Assembly: GCA_040221415.1 (NCBI GenBank)
Contig: JAVKEN010000026.1
Coordinates: 1-41,479 of the forward strand
Direction of reading: 5' to 3'
DNA: 41,479 nucleotides
Source: JAVKEN01 sp040221415
Lineage (GTDB): Bacteria; Pseudomonadota; Alphaproteobacteria; Rickettsiales; JABSSG01
Under the pieces are notes generated by a model. The model ran no database searches. It had not been told where the DNA came from and was given only the letters and a program-made list of their open reading frames with translations. The position numbers were made by a program, and so were the translations under genes. Positions 15,632 to 24,120 of the stretch are shown piece after piece (the stretch's first letter is position 1; each line of letters begins with the position of its first letter).

Positions 15632-16778
15632 ATCCTATCCGCCTATCAATTATATTAAATTTGCCCACAATCTTTTCTGTAAGTTCTTTATCTAATCTCA
15701 CAAATTGTTTTTGTTGTTGATTAGATTCTTTATACTCACAAACCGCTAACACTAGTAAAGCACATACAAGTTGTATTTTACCTAATGGCACACTCACTCT
15801 GTCATCTCCATTAAAATTTAAGGGAAACCCTGAGTTTAAAAGGCAAAATCCATTATAAAAAACATCGTCATGAACATTATTGACAACTCCTGATAATCTT
15901 CTGAAATGGACAGCATCAAATTCTCTGTCTGATGAAGAAACGCTAGCTAGAACAGCATTGTTTTTAAGAGAATCATAGTAATTATGAGTCATCATTCTAT
16001 TGCCTGTTGCACCTAGAATGATATCAAACTGACTAAAGTCTACGTAATCCAATTCACTCTTATCGTGAACAACATCATATCCAATAACCTTATGATGATT
16101 GTATTGATTACCTTTTAGTAAAGTGCAGACTTCTTTACCAATATATCCATTTCCAACTATCAAAATTTGTTTTGGAAGTAGTGTAGATAAAGCAATTCTT
16201 TGCTCTAAGCATTTCAATACCGAAACAGCTATAAAAGGCGATTCAAAATTTAACTTCTCATTTGATAACGCAACATTTTTAATAGGAAAATTAATAGAGT
16301 TGTATGCAAGCTTATGATAACCAGAGGAAGTTTGCTCTACACCAAAGAAATTTGAGTAGGTTCTCGATAAATCTTGTGCGATTGAAAGCATTTCTCCTCC
16401 GTCATCAAGAAATATAATGCGGGCATTCTTATTTGGCTGCATTCTTTGAAATTGAGAATGTACAAAGTTATAAATATTAGAACGAAATTGTTCATCAAAT
16501 GAACTTTCTGGTTTGAATTTGCTACTAGACTCACAAACATAAAAACCTTCTTGTCGCATATTTTCCATCGTTATTTTATTTGTAGAGTAGCATTTGCCTA
16601 TTAAAGCAACCCTATCTTTCTTGAGCCCTAGATTTACCATCGACCGCAACATCATATGCGTTGAGGGAAGAATATGTTGGCAAGCTAATAAATATACATC
16701 ATCAAGATGGCCCTTTGGAAAGAGCTTCTCTACATACTGTAACAAAGGTAAATAATGATACCCGTCATATCTAAGCAT
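15603..16778 (-). CDS. Divergent S-adenosylhomocysteine hydrolase-like NAD-binding protein
   Basis: A 391-residue protein built like S-adenosyl-L-homocysteine hydrolase but shorter than the usual 430-470. Seen: FLDDGGE (~123-129, matching the LDDGGD substrate region), GVEQTSSGYHKL (146-157, matching the EETTTGVHRL motif) and a Rossmann motif ILIVGNGYIGKEVCTLL (205-221). In place of the family's K-x-x-F-D-N, which supplies catalytic Lys and Asp, it has KLNFES, so Asp-Asn appear replaced by Glu-Ser. The canonical C-terminal tail is not evident. It may be a SAM/SAH-related enzyme with altered chemistry or a ligand-binding partner. It overlaps and precedes the CqsS-like kinase gene. Confidence 0.75.
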   Translation of the reverse strand: MLRYDGYHYLPLLQYVEKLFPKGHLDDVYLLACQHILPSTHMMLRSMVNLGLKKDRVALIGKCYSTNKITMENMRQEGFYVCESSSKFKPESSFDEQFRSNIYNFVHSQFQRMQPNKNARIIFLDDGGEMLSIAQDLSRTYSNFFGVEQTSSGYHKLAYNSINFPIKNVALSNEKLNFESPFIAVSVLKCLEQRIALSTLLPKQILIVGNGYIGKEVCTLLKGNQYNHHKVIGYDVVHDKSELDYVDFSQFDIILGATGNRMMTHNYYDSLKNNAVLASVSSSDREFDAVHFRRLSGVVNNVHDDVFYNGFCLLNSGFPLNFNGDDRVSVPLGKIQLVCALLVLAVCEYKESNQQQKQFVRLDKELTEKIVGKFNIIDRRIGYEKFIEKHD

Positions 16779-16843
16779 GGAATTTCCTTTTCATCTATCT
16801 CTATCTAATTTGATTGGTTATAAGGAAAGAAAAAAGAAACAAA

Positions 16844-16859
16844 CCTGCAAGACAGCAGG
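16844..16859 (-). terminator. Short hairpin with T-rich tail on the minus strand, upstream of the SAHH-like gene
   Basis: On the minus strand CCTGC-6 nt-GCAGG is followed by TTTGTTTCTTTTTT. It could end transcripts arriving from the patatin/FG-GAP genes or attenuate the SAHH-like/kinase operon. The stem is only 5 bp. Confidence 0.35.
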
Positions 16860-16883
16860 AAATGGGTATTTAGTTCATTTATC

Positions 16884-17033
16884 TTGAAATTATTATTTTC
16901 TGCCGAAGACTTAAAGGAGGAGGAGTTTAATAAAGTTGACACCAAAGCCAAAACTCTCTCCAAAAAAACACCTACCTCTCCCATTAAGCTTACCTCTAAT
17001 CACATTCAACTAAAAGGCATCAACTCTTATTAA
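16884..17033 (+). CDS. Possible small ORF (49 residues), uncertain
   Basis: From TTG 16884 the frame reads a charged, protein-like sequence (SAEDLKEEEFNKVDTKAK, then TSPIKLTSNHIQLKGINSY) and stops at 17031-17033. A purine-rich AAAGGAGGAGGAG lies inside it and could instead be a ribosome site for a shorter peptide from TTG 16938. The frame stays open upstream of 16884 for at least a dozen codons, so it may be the tail of a lost gene. It has no recognisable family. It occupies most of the 357-bp gap between the SAHH-like gene and the chimera at 17136-17697; the rest shows nothing but the hairpin at 16844-16859. Confidence 0.22.
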   Translation: MKLLFSAEDLKEEEFNKVDTKAKTLSKKTPTSPIKLTSNHIQLKGINSY

Positions 17034-17135
17034 ATATCTACTACGATGTTTACCCAGTTGCAACCATTAATTAAGAAAAATTAATTAGTTACACTGTAGG
17101 TTGAGTGTTGTGTTTAAAAAAAGCATCCATTAACC

Positions 17136-17440
17136 TCAATCTACTGCATTGCTACTTTGACCAAAAATTGTAAAAGAAGAACTATAAAAGCTTTCGATGT
17201 TTGATCCAGGAGTAGAAATTATTAGGTCATCTACCCCGTCTGCATTTACATCACCTGCATAATTGATTGCAGATCCTGCCTCAACATTAGTTCCAACTGG
17301 GCTGCTAATATACCCTAATAATGCAAAACCATTACTTCCGTTTAAATTTGTTAAATTAAACGAACTGACATTTGTTTCATTATAGCCAAACATCAGGTAT
17401 CCAGCACCTTTATAGTTGTATTGATTTGGAGAACCAAAAA
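17136..17440 (-). pseudogene. Isolated FG-GAP blade, out of frame with the upstream sensor-domain fragment
   Basis: This frame reads IIIFGSPNQYNYKGAGYLMFG and then LTNLNGSNGFALLG, YAGDVNADGVDDLIIST and FTIFGQ before its stop. That is the end of one FG-GAP blade plus one complete blade, closely resembling the protein encoded at 8861-10792. It has no proper N-terminus. Its frame differs from that of the LuxR-type fragment immediately upstream, and homology switches between the two families within ~15 bases near 17430. This looks like the 3' end of an FG-GAP gene joined by recombination. Confidence 0.7.
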
Positions 17441-17697
17441 TAATGATAACCATCTTCTGGAGTGACCTGGTACTCCTTGGTATAATATTTTCCGTTATCA
17501 TTAATTTGACAAATAAAGTCCTTATAAAAATCTACTCTTGAAGTAAAAAGACCAGTGTAATGTCCATTTACATATGTTCTGTAGACAATTAATTCAAAAT
17601 TTCGTCCAACAATTGGAGATAGAAGCGACCTTATTTTAGGACTTATATCACGAGTGTATTTGAATGCTGATTCTTGAATATTTCTTTCAGATTTCAT
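17410..17697 (-). pseudogene. LuxR-type autoinducer-binding-like N-domain fragment without its HTH
   Basis: A 95-residue product with a good ribosome site (TGAGGT) before ATG 17697. Its pattern SPIVGRNFELIVYRTYVNGHYTG, followed by SRVDFYKDF and YHYFWFSKS, parallels the N-domains of the regulators at 27040-27879 and 33821-34642 (CIPLSSLGIKFFRFLRVY, HYLLWPSS). It stops just past the point equivalent to HYLLWPSS, so the second half of the sensor domain and the whole HTH are missing. FG-GAP sequence follows in another frame. The translated product would be a sensor-domain stub. It is 44 bp downstream of the patatin gene on the same strand. Confidence 0.6.
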
Positions 17698-17741
17698 AAT
17701 ACCTCACAACTTATCTTAGAAATTAGTGTATATTAATATTA

Positions 17742-19055
17742 TTATAATTCTCCTGATTCAGAAAAAATTTCTCCCCCTATATACATCTCTCTACTAAAAT
17801 TATTAACAGTATCATCCAACTCATGAGCCTTATGTTCAAAATCTCTTGTTACAAGGAAGTTATTAAGCTCTTGTGGTGAAAAACTGTAATTTATATCGTC
17901 TGCATCATTAAGAATGGTCGATACCTTCATACAAGAATCGCTATCTTCACCTTGTGCTTTTAAACAGGTAACCAAAGCTTTTATAGTTTCTTTAATCTCT
18001 GGTTTATTCAAATACTCTGTAGTAGTTTCTGATAACTCTTTCATATTTTGCTTGCTACTATCATCTAAATTTTTATTCTTCTCTTCTATGAAAGGATTAA
18101 AAACAATATATTGATCCCCAAAATGCAATTGGGCACTGATATCAGCAGCTAATTGAGATCCTTCCATCATTTTCTCATGAATCATTACATCACTTGTTAG
18201 AGTCGATAACTTACTAGTATATAAAGATGGATTATCATAACTTGTTTTTACTTTCCCAGTACCCAATGAAACTACTGTTACATCATGTCTAGTTATATGT
18301 GGATTAACAGATGCTAATATTGAATATCCCATCATAACTGGATTATTAATGTATATACCGCCATCTATATCGTATGTAGTACACATCTTGTTACAACTAT
18401 CATCTAGCCCAACTTTACTGAGCCAATGTGTAGCTGGATTTAAATCGTCACATTCCCTATAACAGGTGATGTTTATTGACTCCTTTGCAGGTAAATATGT
18501 AGGAGCGGCACTCGTAGCTCCAGCAGCATCTTTTAAATAATAAAAATTATTACTATCAAAACTAGTCCAGAAGCGGGGACCTTGTGTATTCTCACAATAT
18601 GAAAATACAGATATTGGAAGCAAAGTATCATTAAATCTCAGCTCGCCTAGCTTCTCGTTCAAGAATCCATCAATACCATCTCTACTATACGGAGCACTCC
18701 ATACACCTCCAACTATGGACTTCCAAAAATTAAACGTATATTGTGGAAATACTCGTTCAACAGCCTCATTAAAAAATCCAGGAATTGTTGAAGCGTTATA
18801 AGCATATTCCCCAGTCCCTTGATTCGGTACAGACAAAGCCGTAGCAATTATACCTCCCACTGATGTACCAACTACATAATCAAATATTTCCTGAATAGGC
18901 CTCCCAGCTTCTTTTTCTATTTCTTTTAATATCAAAGCTGGAACTATGCCCTTAACTCCTCCTCCATTTATTGATAAAATCCTTACATGATCCCTTCCTG
19001 AAATATTATGCGAAAGCTTATGCTTATTTTTTATTTTTTCATTTATTTCTTCCAT
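17742..19055 (-). CDS. Patatin-like phospholipase
   Basis: A 437-residue patatin-family lipid acyl hydrolase. Seen: the oxyanion-hole motif SINGGGVKG (residues 29-37), the nucleophile elbow GTSVG with Ser65, and DGG with Asp231 (YDIDGGIYINNP), which complete the Ser-Asp dyad. Family members in intracellular bacteria act as phospholipase A2 on host membranes. There is no signal peptide; the protein starts MEEINEKIKNKHK, which fits cytosolic enzymes or injected effectors. Ten Cys residues are present, several in a cluster around FSYCENTQG and CYRECDDLNPATHW. The start is supported by AGGGGT. It belongs to a minus-strand run with the ABC protein, the DUF6454-like gene and a 71-residue protein. 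Confidence 0.9.
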   Translation of the reverse strand: MEEINEKIKNKHKLSHNISGRDHVRILSINGGGVKGIVPALILKEIEKEAGRPIQEIFDYVVGTSVGGIIATALSVPNQGTGEYAYNASTIPGFFNEAVERVFPQYTFNFWKSIVGGVWSAPYSRDGIDGFLNEKLGELRFNDTLLPISVFSYCENTQGPRFWTSFDSNNFYYLKDAAGATSAAPTYLPAKESINITCYRECDDLNPATHWLSKVGLDDSCNKMCTTYDIDGGIYINNPVMMGYSILASVNPHITRHDVTVVSLGTGKVKTSYDNPSLYTSKLSTLTSDVMIHEKMMEGSQLAADISAQLHFGDQYIVFNPFIEEKNKNLDDSSKQNMKELSETTTEYLNKPEIKETIKALVTCLKAQGEDSDSCMKVSTILNDADDINYSFSPQELNNFLVTRDFEHKAHELDDTVNNFSREMYIGGEIFSESGEL

Positions 19056-19146
19056 CCTAAATACCCCTAATTAATTTGTTCTCGTTACTCGATGAGCAAG
19101 GAGAACCAAATTGATGTAATTCTCCTTACTCTATGCAGGAAAATTA

Positions 19147-19362
19147 CTATGCATAATTTACACCCTCTCCCATGATTTCTATTTCATTTGGAAGAAGATC
19201 CAATACTATAATTCCCAATTTAAGGGAGTTACTGCATAAATCAGCTGATTTTCTAGAGTCCAATCCTAGAAGATATTCCAACCCATCTTCGCACATTGGC
19301 TCTAATACAAAATCAACTGCTAATTTCCCTACAGCTTTTATAAAAGATTTTGATATCTTCAT
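19147..19362 (-). CDS. Small 71-residue protein of unknown function
   Basis: An unrecognised protein (starts MKISKSFIKAVGKLAVDFVL; two Cys; ends EIEIMGEGVNYA). The first 25 residues could form an amphipathic or weakly hydrophobic helix, and the region LKLGIIVLDLLP is hydrophobic. A plausible ribosome site (AGGTTTT) precedes the ATG. It lies between the patatin and DUF6454-like genes on the same strand, about 90-115 bp from each, so it could be an accessory or immunity-like partner of the phospholipase. This is inferred from position only. Confidence 0.5.
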   Translation of the reverse strand: MKISKSFIKAVGKLAVDFVLEPMCEDGLEYLLGLDSRKSADLCSNSLKLGIIVLDLLPNEIEIMGEGVNYA

Positions 19363-19477
19363 AATAAAACCTATAGTTAAATTAATAATATGGAGAGGAT
19401 CAGAGAAATTTTATATAAATATATAAAATTTAAAATACAGGGATTTAGTTAAAGTGTTTAGCCTTTACCTTTTTGTA

Positions 19478-20317
19478 TTACATAGAAAGATCAGTGGTGT
19501 TTTGAATGCTATCTCCTTGGATATCAATCTGATACTCATAAAGCGAAGCGCTATTATACTCAGGCACAAAATATAATCTTATATTCTGATCAACATTGTC
19601 AATCCAAAAAGAATTTTTTGCAATTGGAATGTATGGCTTAACCCACAAATCAATAGGAATTGTACAATTAACCGATAAATCTCTAACGCTAATAATATCA
19701 AGACCCCCTATTCCCACAGGGCCAGCTTCTGGTATATTATAATCTTTCCTACCCAAACAAATATAATATTCATCATTAATTGGGTTGCAGTCCTGATACT
19801 CAATATGCCTATTGATGTTATTAAAAATTTCATAGGAAAAATTATGAATTTTATATCCTTTTTTTGCACCCCAATTATATCCATAAATTTTATCATCGAC
19901 CTTTACAGAAACCCCGATGTGATCAGGAATATATTTCTCAGATAAGATACTTAAGTTTAAAGATGGATCCAATTCAACATCATAAATATATGTTTGAGAA
20001 TTTTTATAATACTTGGCAACAGGTAGGGTGACTACTCTCTCATTAATGCTCATCCCTCCAATATGCACAAAATCATCAAAACCTAAATCGACTGATTGAG
20101 CCAACTCTCCCTCAGATGAAAAAAAACTCAGAACTCCCTTATTTTTTACTTCGTTATCTAAATCTGTAAAAATGGATGATAAAATAAACATGCCGTCCAA
20201 ATATACTAAGCCCTGGGGCTTACCAACATCAAAACTAAGTTTTTGTTCATTAATTTTTGTCAGAGCATAATCATGGCTGCATAGTGAAAATAATTTTCTT
20301 ACAACAGATGCCTTCAT
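19478..20317 (-). CDS. DUF6454-like beta-propeller protein
   Basis: A 279-residue protein. VYLDGMFILSS, then FVHIGGMSINERVVTLPVAKY, YIPDHIGVSVKVDDKIYGYNWGAKKGYK and a later ECxG-like turn (YYICLGR) match the repeated-strand pattern of DUF6454 proteins, whose hallmark is an (H)xGG(I/M) strand followed by a P-D-H-(I/V)-G strand. These are thought to be propellers of unknown function. No convincing signal peptide is seen (MKASVVRKLFSLCSHDY). It begins 8 bp after the large ABC protein, so the two are translated from one transcript. A ligand-sensing or periplasmic partner of the transporter is possible but unproven. Confidence 0.65.
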   Translation of the reverse strand: MKASVVRKLFSLCSHDYALTKINEQKLSFDVGKPQGLVYLDGMFILSSIFTDLDNEVKNKGVLSFFSSEGELAQSVDLGFDDFVHIGGMSINERVVTLPVAKYYKNSQTYIYDVELDPSLNLSILSEKYIPDHIGVSVKVDDKIYGYNWGAKKGYKIHNFSYEIFNNINRHIEYQDCNPINDEYYICLGRKDYNIPEAGPVGIGGLDIISVRDLSVNCTIPIDLWVKPYIPIAKNSFWIDNVDQNIRLYFVPEYNSASLYEYQIDIQGDSIQNTTDLSM

Positions 20318-20325
20318 AATTTTAA

Positions 20326-22737
20326 TTATTCTAAAGATAAATTTAAAGCACCATTCTCTACAACATAATGCTCGTCATAAAACGAGTCTACATTATTAGC
20401 TTCATAATTATGATCTATAATCACCACTGATGAGTCGCCTAAATATTCTTTAATCGTTGACCTTAGTAGCACAGATGTCATTGAATCAATTCCATTAAAT
20501 ATCTCGTCAAAAACATTAACTTCAGCGTTATACATTATTGCTCTGATCAACATCAAGATTTTTGCCTGCCCTCCACTGAGTACTTCTTGCCAATCTTTTT
20601 TTGCATTAATATCAAATATTATTTCTTCTGGAAACCCAAAATGCGATAATAATGATTTTACCCTACCTTCTTTAGATAACCTATCTTCATCAGTTAACGA
20701 AGACAATTCTACCGGGTAAATTATTGATTCAAACAGTGAAGAAAGCTTTGGGAAATAATCTTTTTGAGGCGAGACAAAGAACTTAGGTTCACAAGAGAAA
20801 TTGCCTGATAATTTACCGTCAGAATGGAAATGGCCCTCGTTTACTCCAATAACATGATTAAACAGGGTTGTTTTACCGGAGCCGGATTCACCTGTAATAG
20901 CGTATACATTTCCTGGGCAAAGCTGGAAGTCATTTACTTCTAATAAACCGTTCCCATTTTTTAAAAACGTTATTTTAGTTTCAATATTGATACATGATGA
21001 GTTTTTTTGTTCTAATAATAATCCCTCATTATCAATTTTTTCAATTCCTTTTAATATCGCAGCTAAATCAGAGAGGCTATCAGAACAATATTGCATTTCT
21101 TTCAACTGATCAGAACTTACATCTGACCAAGAAAAGAGCCTTGATATATCTGAGTAACCAGCGTTGATTGTATCTTTCTCATTCAAAAACAATTCATTCT
21201 CTTGTGAAGAAATAAAAATTGCCACCCAAGGTAAATATTTTAATATCTGGCTACTGACCTCTCTGTATGAATCGCGAATTATTCCATACTGGATTTTTTC
21301 AACAGTGACATTTCTTATAAGAGTTTGGATCTCATCCCATTGATTGTGAACATATTTAAGCCCTCCAGTCTGTAGAATAGCTTCTGCATTGCTGTACACA
21401 TCTTTCTGTACAATTGTAGAATTAGTAATATAATCCCTTCTGATAGCATTTAAATATCCTATTTTGTTCCCAAGAACTAAATCTGGCACTGATAATATTT
21501 TGGAAAAAATTAAATTTGAGGTAATGATATCTTCAACATTATTTCCTATAGCAAATGAAGAAAAACTCAAACTTCTAAATAAAGAATCCAGACCAGATTT
21601 AAATGTTTTGGTATTAAAATTGGTTAAAACAAATATATCCCCCCTAAATCTTCCCTCGAGAAACTCAAAAGAGCTGAAATTTAAATGTTTTGCTATTAAA
21701 GGATTTGAATTACACAACCAATTTTGCGTAACTCTATCTTCCACCTGGTAGATTATTTGATCATTAAAAAAATTATATTCAGTGGTATAGAGATAATTAC
21801 TTAAAGCACTTAAAGATGCAAATGCACCTATTTTTAGTAGATCTATTTTTATTAATGAACTTTTTTGATCGTAGCTTTTGTCAGAAGAAACAATATTTTT
21901 TATTATGTCAATTGAACTATGAGCTATGTGAATTTTTGAAAATGAAGATGTTACTCCACTCGCTAGCGAGGCTACCATTTGACCATGCATAAGTTCAGAA
22001 ACTTGATTTTCAGGTATATACTCACTGTAAACTTGATATAAGTTTAAATATGCTTTTGACAAGGCTGTGAAATTAAAGGTTACCAAATGATCAAGATAAT
22101 CTACTGAAACTAAAGATATGGAAGCCGAAAGAAGTAATTGAGTTTCATGTCCTACGTTTTGATTTGATCCACCAACTAGGTGAGAACCTAGTAAAAAAGC
22201 CTTTGAAACAAGAAAATTAGATATCATGAATGACTTCATGTAAGCTGTGTCAGTATATGCGTCAAAATACGCAGAAGTAGTACCCTCTATTAAAGCTGCT
22301 GGTAAAGAAGGTGTTTCATGCATCGCTAATATCGAATAACCGATTACAGCATCAAGAGATTCATAATTTTCTTGTGGTATTCCTATAGCAAAAACACCCC
22401 CGACAGCTGCTCCAGTAAAAGACATAGCAATATTACCAGCACCGCTTATCCCCTTTATTTGTGATGACATAATATTTGCATAAGAATATCCTATGAAGGA
22501 ACTACTCAGAAAATGTATTTGGGAATAAAAATCATCAAAAACTGCTGCCCCAAAACCTAAAACAAAGTTAGTTGAACATTGACGGTAGGATAAATGTGCT
22601 CCTAAGCCGGTTACACAGCCTGCAGCACCTAAACTCAAGGGAGTCAAAAATTGTTGCATAGGAGTTATTAGGCTATAAACTCCATGATACTGCGCTACAT
22701 CTGTTTTGGTAATGCACCCACTCTCGTTATTATACAT
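20326..22737 (-). CDS. ABC ATPase with divergent ABCD/SbmA-like membrane region and an unrecognised N-terminal domain
   Basis: An 803-residue protein. The C-terminal ~220 residues are a complete ABC ATPase: Walker A GESGSGKTT, signature LSGGQAK, Walker B VNVFDEIFNGID and H-loop VVIIDHNY. Residues ~330-570 resemble the cytoplasmic and membrane parts of ABCD/SbmA-type exporters (YQVEDRVTQNWL; NAEAILQTGGLKYVHNQWDEI), but hydrophobicity is low for a six-helix domain. The first ~330 residues are Gly/Ala/Ser-rich with many moderately hydrophobic segments (LGAAGCVTGLGAHLSYR, SGAGNIAMSFTGAAVGGVFAIG) and match nothing I know. The usual length for this family is ~550-600, so the N-domain is an extension. 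It heads the operon with the DUF6454-like gene 8 bp downstream. Confidence 0.75.
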   Translation of the reverse strand: MYNNESGCITKTDVAQYHGVYSLITPMQQFLTPLSLGAAGCVTGLGAHLSYRQCSTNFVLGFGAAVFDDFYSQIHFLSSSFIGYSYANIMSSQIKGISGAGNIAMSFTGAAVGGVFAIGIPQENYESLDAVIGYSILAMHETPSLPAALIEGTTSAYFDAYTDTAYMKSFMISNFLVSKAFLLGSHLVGGSNQNVGHETQLLLSASISLVSVDYLDHLVTFNFTALSKAYLNLYQVYSEYIPENQVSELMHGQMVASLASGVTSSFSKIHIAHSSIDIIKNIVSSDKSYDQKSSLIKIDLLKIGAFASLSALSNYLYTTEYNFFNDQIIYQVEDRVTQNWLCNSNPLIAKHLNFSSFEFLEGRFRGDIFVLTNFNTKTFKSGLDSLFRSLSFSSFAIGNNVEDIITSNLIFSKILSVPDLVLGNKIGYLNAIRRDYITNSTIVQKDVYSNAEAILQTGGLKYVHNQWDEIQTLIRNVTVEKIQYGIIRDSYREVSSQILKYLPWVAIFISSQENELFLNEKDTINAGYSDISRLFSWSDVSSDQLKEMQYCSDSLSDLAAILKGIEKIDNEGLLLEQKNSSCINIETKITFLKNGNGLLEVNDFQLCPGNVYAITGESGSGKTTLFNHVIGVNEGHFHSDGKLSGNFSCEPKFFVSPQKDYFPKLSSLFESIIYPVELSSLTDEDRLSKEGRVKSLLSHFGFPEEIIFDINAKKDWQEVLSGGQAKILMLIRAIMYNAEVNVFDEIFNGIDSMTSVLLRSTIKEYLGDSSVVIIDHNYEANNVDSFYDEHYVVENGALNLSLE

Positions 22738-22865
22738 TGATACCTCTATCGCTTTTAAATTATGCTAGCGATTACCCATTTATATCCACATTACAGGTAT
22801 GATAATCAACTTGGAAGAGTTTTTTGTTTGTTTATCTTACTAATAGTTTAATTCTCTAATAATTG

Positions 22866-22880
22866 AAGGGTTTATACTTT
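22866..22880. promoter_or_regulatory. Candidate shared operator upstream of gene A1
   Basis: AAGGGTTTATACTTT lies ~76 bp before the ATG of the small helical protein gene. A closely similar but perfectly palindromic element (AAGGGTATACCCTT, 28327-28340) lies ~77 bp before its paralogue. The common core AAGGGT-T/-A-TATAC and equal distance suggest one regulator, possibly one of the LuxR-type proteins of this island. The flanking ATT-purine-AA is also shared. Confidence 0.5.
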
Positions 22881-22947
22881 AACTTAATACCTGTATTTTC
22901 ATTATTATAAAAAGAAGTACGATATTTTTAAAACAAAAGAGGTTGTT

Positions 22948-23289
22948 ATGGATAATAAAAAACTAAATAATTTACCTAACGAACACATGGCAGAACTTGT
23001 AAAAGAAGGTCTTGATTTAGTTCATGAAGCAGGCATCCAATTAAACATATACGAGGAAATAATTGAGGATTTCCCAGAGATTACTGGTAAGAGACATGAG
23101 AAGTTAACAAATAATCTATTCGATCAAATACGCACTTTGTCCTGCAAACTAACTGAGTTTATACATTATTATAAGATTTATGCTAAATATGGTCTGCATG
23201 ATAAAAAACATGAAGAGATAGAGGAAAATCACTCTAATTATGAATCTGTTGTCAATTTTGACAAATTCATAAAAAAACATAGGCACTAA
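22948..23289 (+). CDS. Small helical protein A1, paralogue of A2
   Basis: A 113-residue, charged, almost certainly all-helical protein of unknown family. It shares about half of its residues with the product of 28410-28718: HMAELVKEGLDLVHEAG versus HMYDLVNEGSELLHSV; QLNIYEEIIEDF versus ELNIYQEILEEF; YYKIYAKYGLH versus YYKLYAKYDLH. No signal peptide, membrane segment or Cys pair is seen. The ribosome site is AGAGG. It opens a plus-strand run (A1, phosphoesterase, B1, C, MFS). Its paralogue also sits directly before a B-type regulator, so a role as co-regulator, anti-activator or signal-handling partner of B is inferred. Confidence 0.75.
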   Translation: MDNKKLNNLPNEHMAELVKEGLDLVHEAGIQLNIYEEIIEDFPEITGKRHEKLTNNLFDQIRTLSCKLTEFIHYYKIYAKYGLHDKKHEEIEENHSNYESVVNFDKFIKKHRH

Positions 23290-23312
23290 TTATAATTTGA
23301 GGTGGTAATAAA

Positions 23313-24038
23313 ATGAAAATAGCTCATATAACTGATATACATTTATCTAAAAATCTATGTACTAAATCGGGCATTAATAGCCAAAATAAATTAAGTCACC
23401 TTCTCCAAATACTTAATAATATCAGACCTAATTATATAGTATTAACTGGAGATTTGGTAGCTAACGGAGGAAGAGATCTGTATCTTAGATTGTATAGAGA
23501 GTTGAGAAAATTAAAACTTCCTATTCATTACTGTTTAGGAAACCACGATAACCCATCTTTTTTGCCGAAGAAAATTAATTGTAGTTTATTAAACTATAGA
23601 AAAGATATTGTTTCAGATAATCATTGCATTTTATTTGTAGACACAGTGATTTATGGAAAGACTTATGGAATAATAAAAAAAGCAGAGCTTATTAGGCTTA
23701 AAAACAAATTAATAAAATATTCTTGTAAGAAAATCATTCTTGCAATGCATCACCATCCTATTAAAACCGGATTTAAAGAAATTGACAAACACATGTTACT
23801 TAATTCACAAGAATTAATTGATTTAATACATGACCATAAATCTGTTAAATGTGTAATTTTTGGTCACACACATCTTAATATGAAGATTAGGAAAAAAGGA
23901 GTTCAATTTTTGTGTGGACCAGCAATGGTAAATAATTGGATCGTAAAGGGTAGCAGACTCGAGAAATCTTCTGAATACAGCGCATTTAGACTTTTAGAGT
24001 TAAAAAACAGAATATCTTCTAGGCTAATTAGTATCTAG
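23313..24038 (+). CDS. Calcineurin-like metallophosphoesterase (CpdA-type fold)
   Basis: A 241-residue two-metal phosphoesterase. All five motifs are visible: D8-x-H10 (ITDIHLS), GD at 46-47 (LTGDLVANGG), GNHD at 76-79, a His cluster at 146-148 (AMHHHP) and GHTH at 184-187. This is the class III cyclic-nucleotide phosphodiesterase/CpdA pattern, although the class also contains nucleotidases and lipid phosphatases. It sits between A1 (23 bp away) and the B1 regulator, with a strong GAGGTGG ribosome site. If it cleaves a cyclic nucleotide it could tie second-messenger turnover to the regulators. Substrate is not predictable. Confidence 0.9.
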   Translation: MKIAHITDIHLSKNLCTKSGINSQNKLSHLLQILNNIRPNYIVLTGDLVANGGRDLYLRLYRELRKLKLPIHYCLGNHDNPSFLPKKINCSLLNYRKDIVSDNHCILFVDTVIYGKTYGIIKKAELIRLKNKLIKYSCKKIILAMHHHPIKTGFKEIDKHMLLNSQELIDLIHDHKSVKCVIFGHTHLNMKIRKKGVQFLCGPAMVNNWIVKGSRLEKSSEYSAFRLLELKNRISSRLISI

Positions 24039-24049
24039 CCTCAATTCGT

Positions 24050-24079
24050 TTGTAGAAAATAATATTTTAATATTATAAT
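24050..24079 (+). promoter_or_regulatory. Probable promoter for regulator B1
   Basis: TATAAT at 24074-24079 matches the -10 consensus fully. TTGTAG at 24050-24055, 18 bp upstream, is a weak -35 box, as often seen at activator-dependent promoters. An AT-only inverted repeat (24059-24080) overlaps it. Confidence 0.4.
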
Positions 24080-24120
24080 AAATGTGCTAGCCTGATCACG
24101 AGTGAAGGTATTTTTGTGCA

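Noticed and set aside
16337..16540. 67-codon frame inside the SAHH-like gene on the same strand
   Set aside because: It is a frame shadow; the overlapping frame carries the SAHH motifs.
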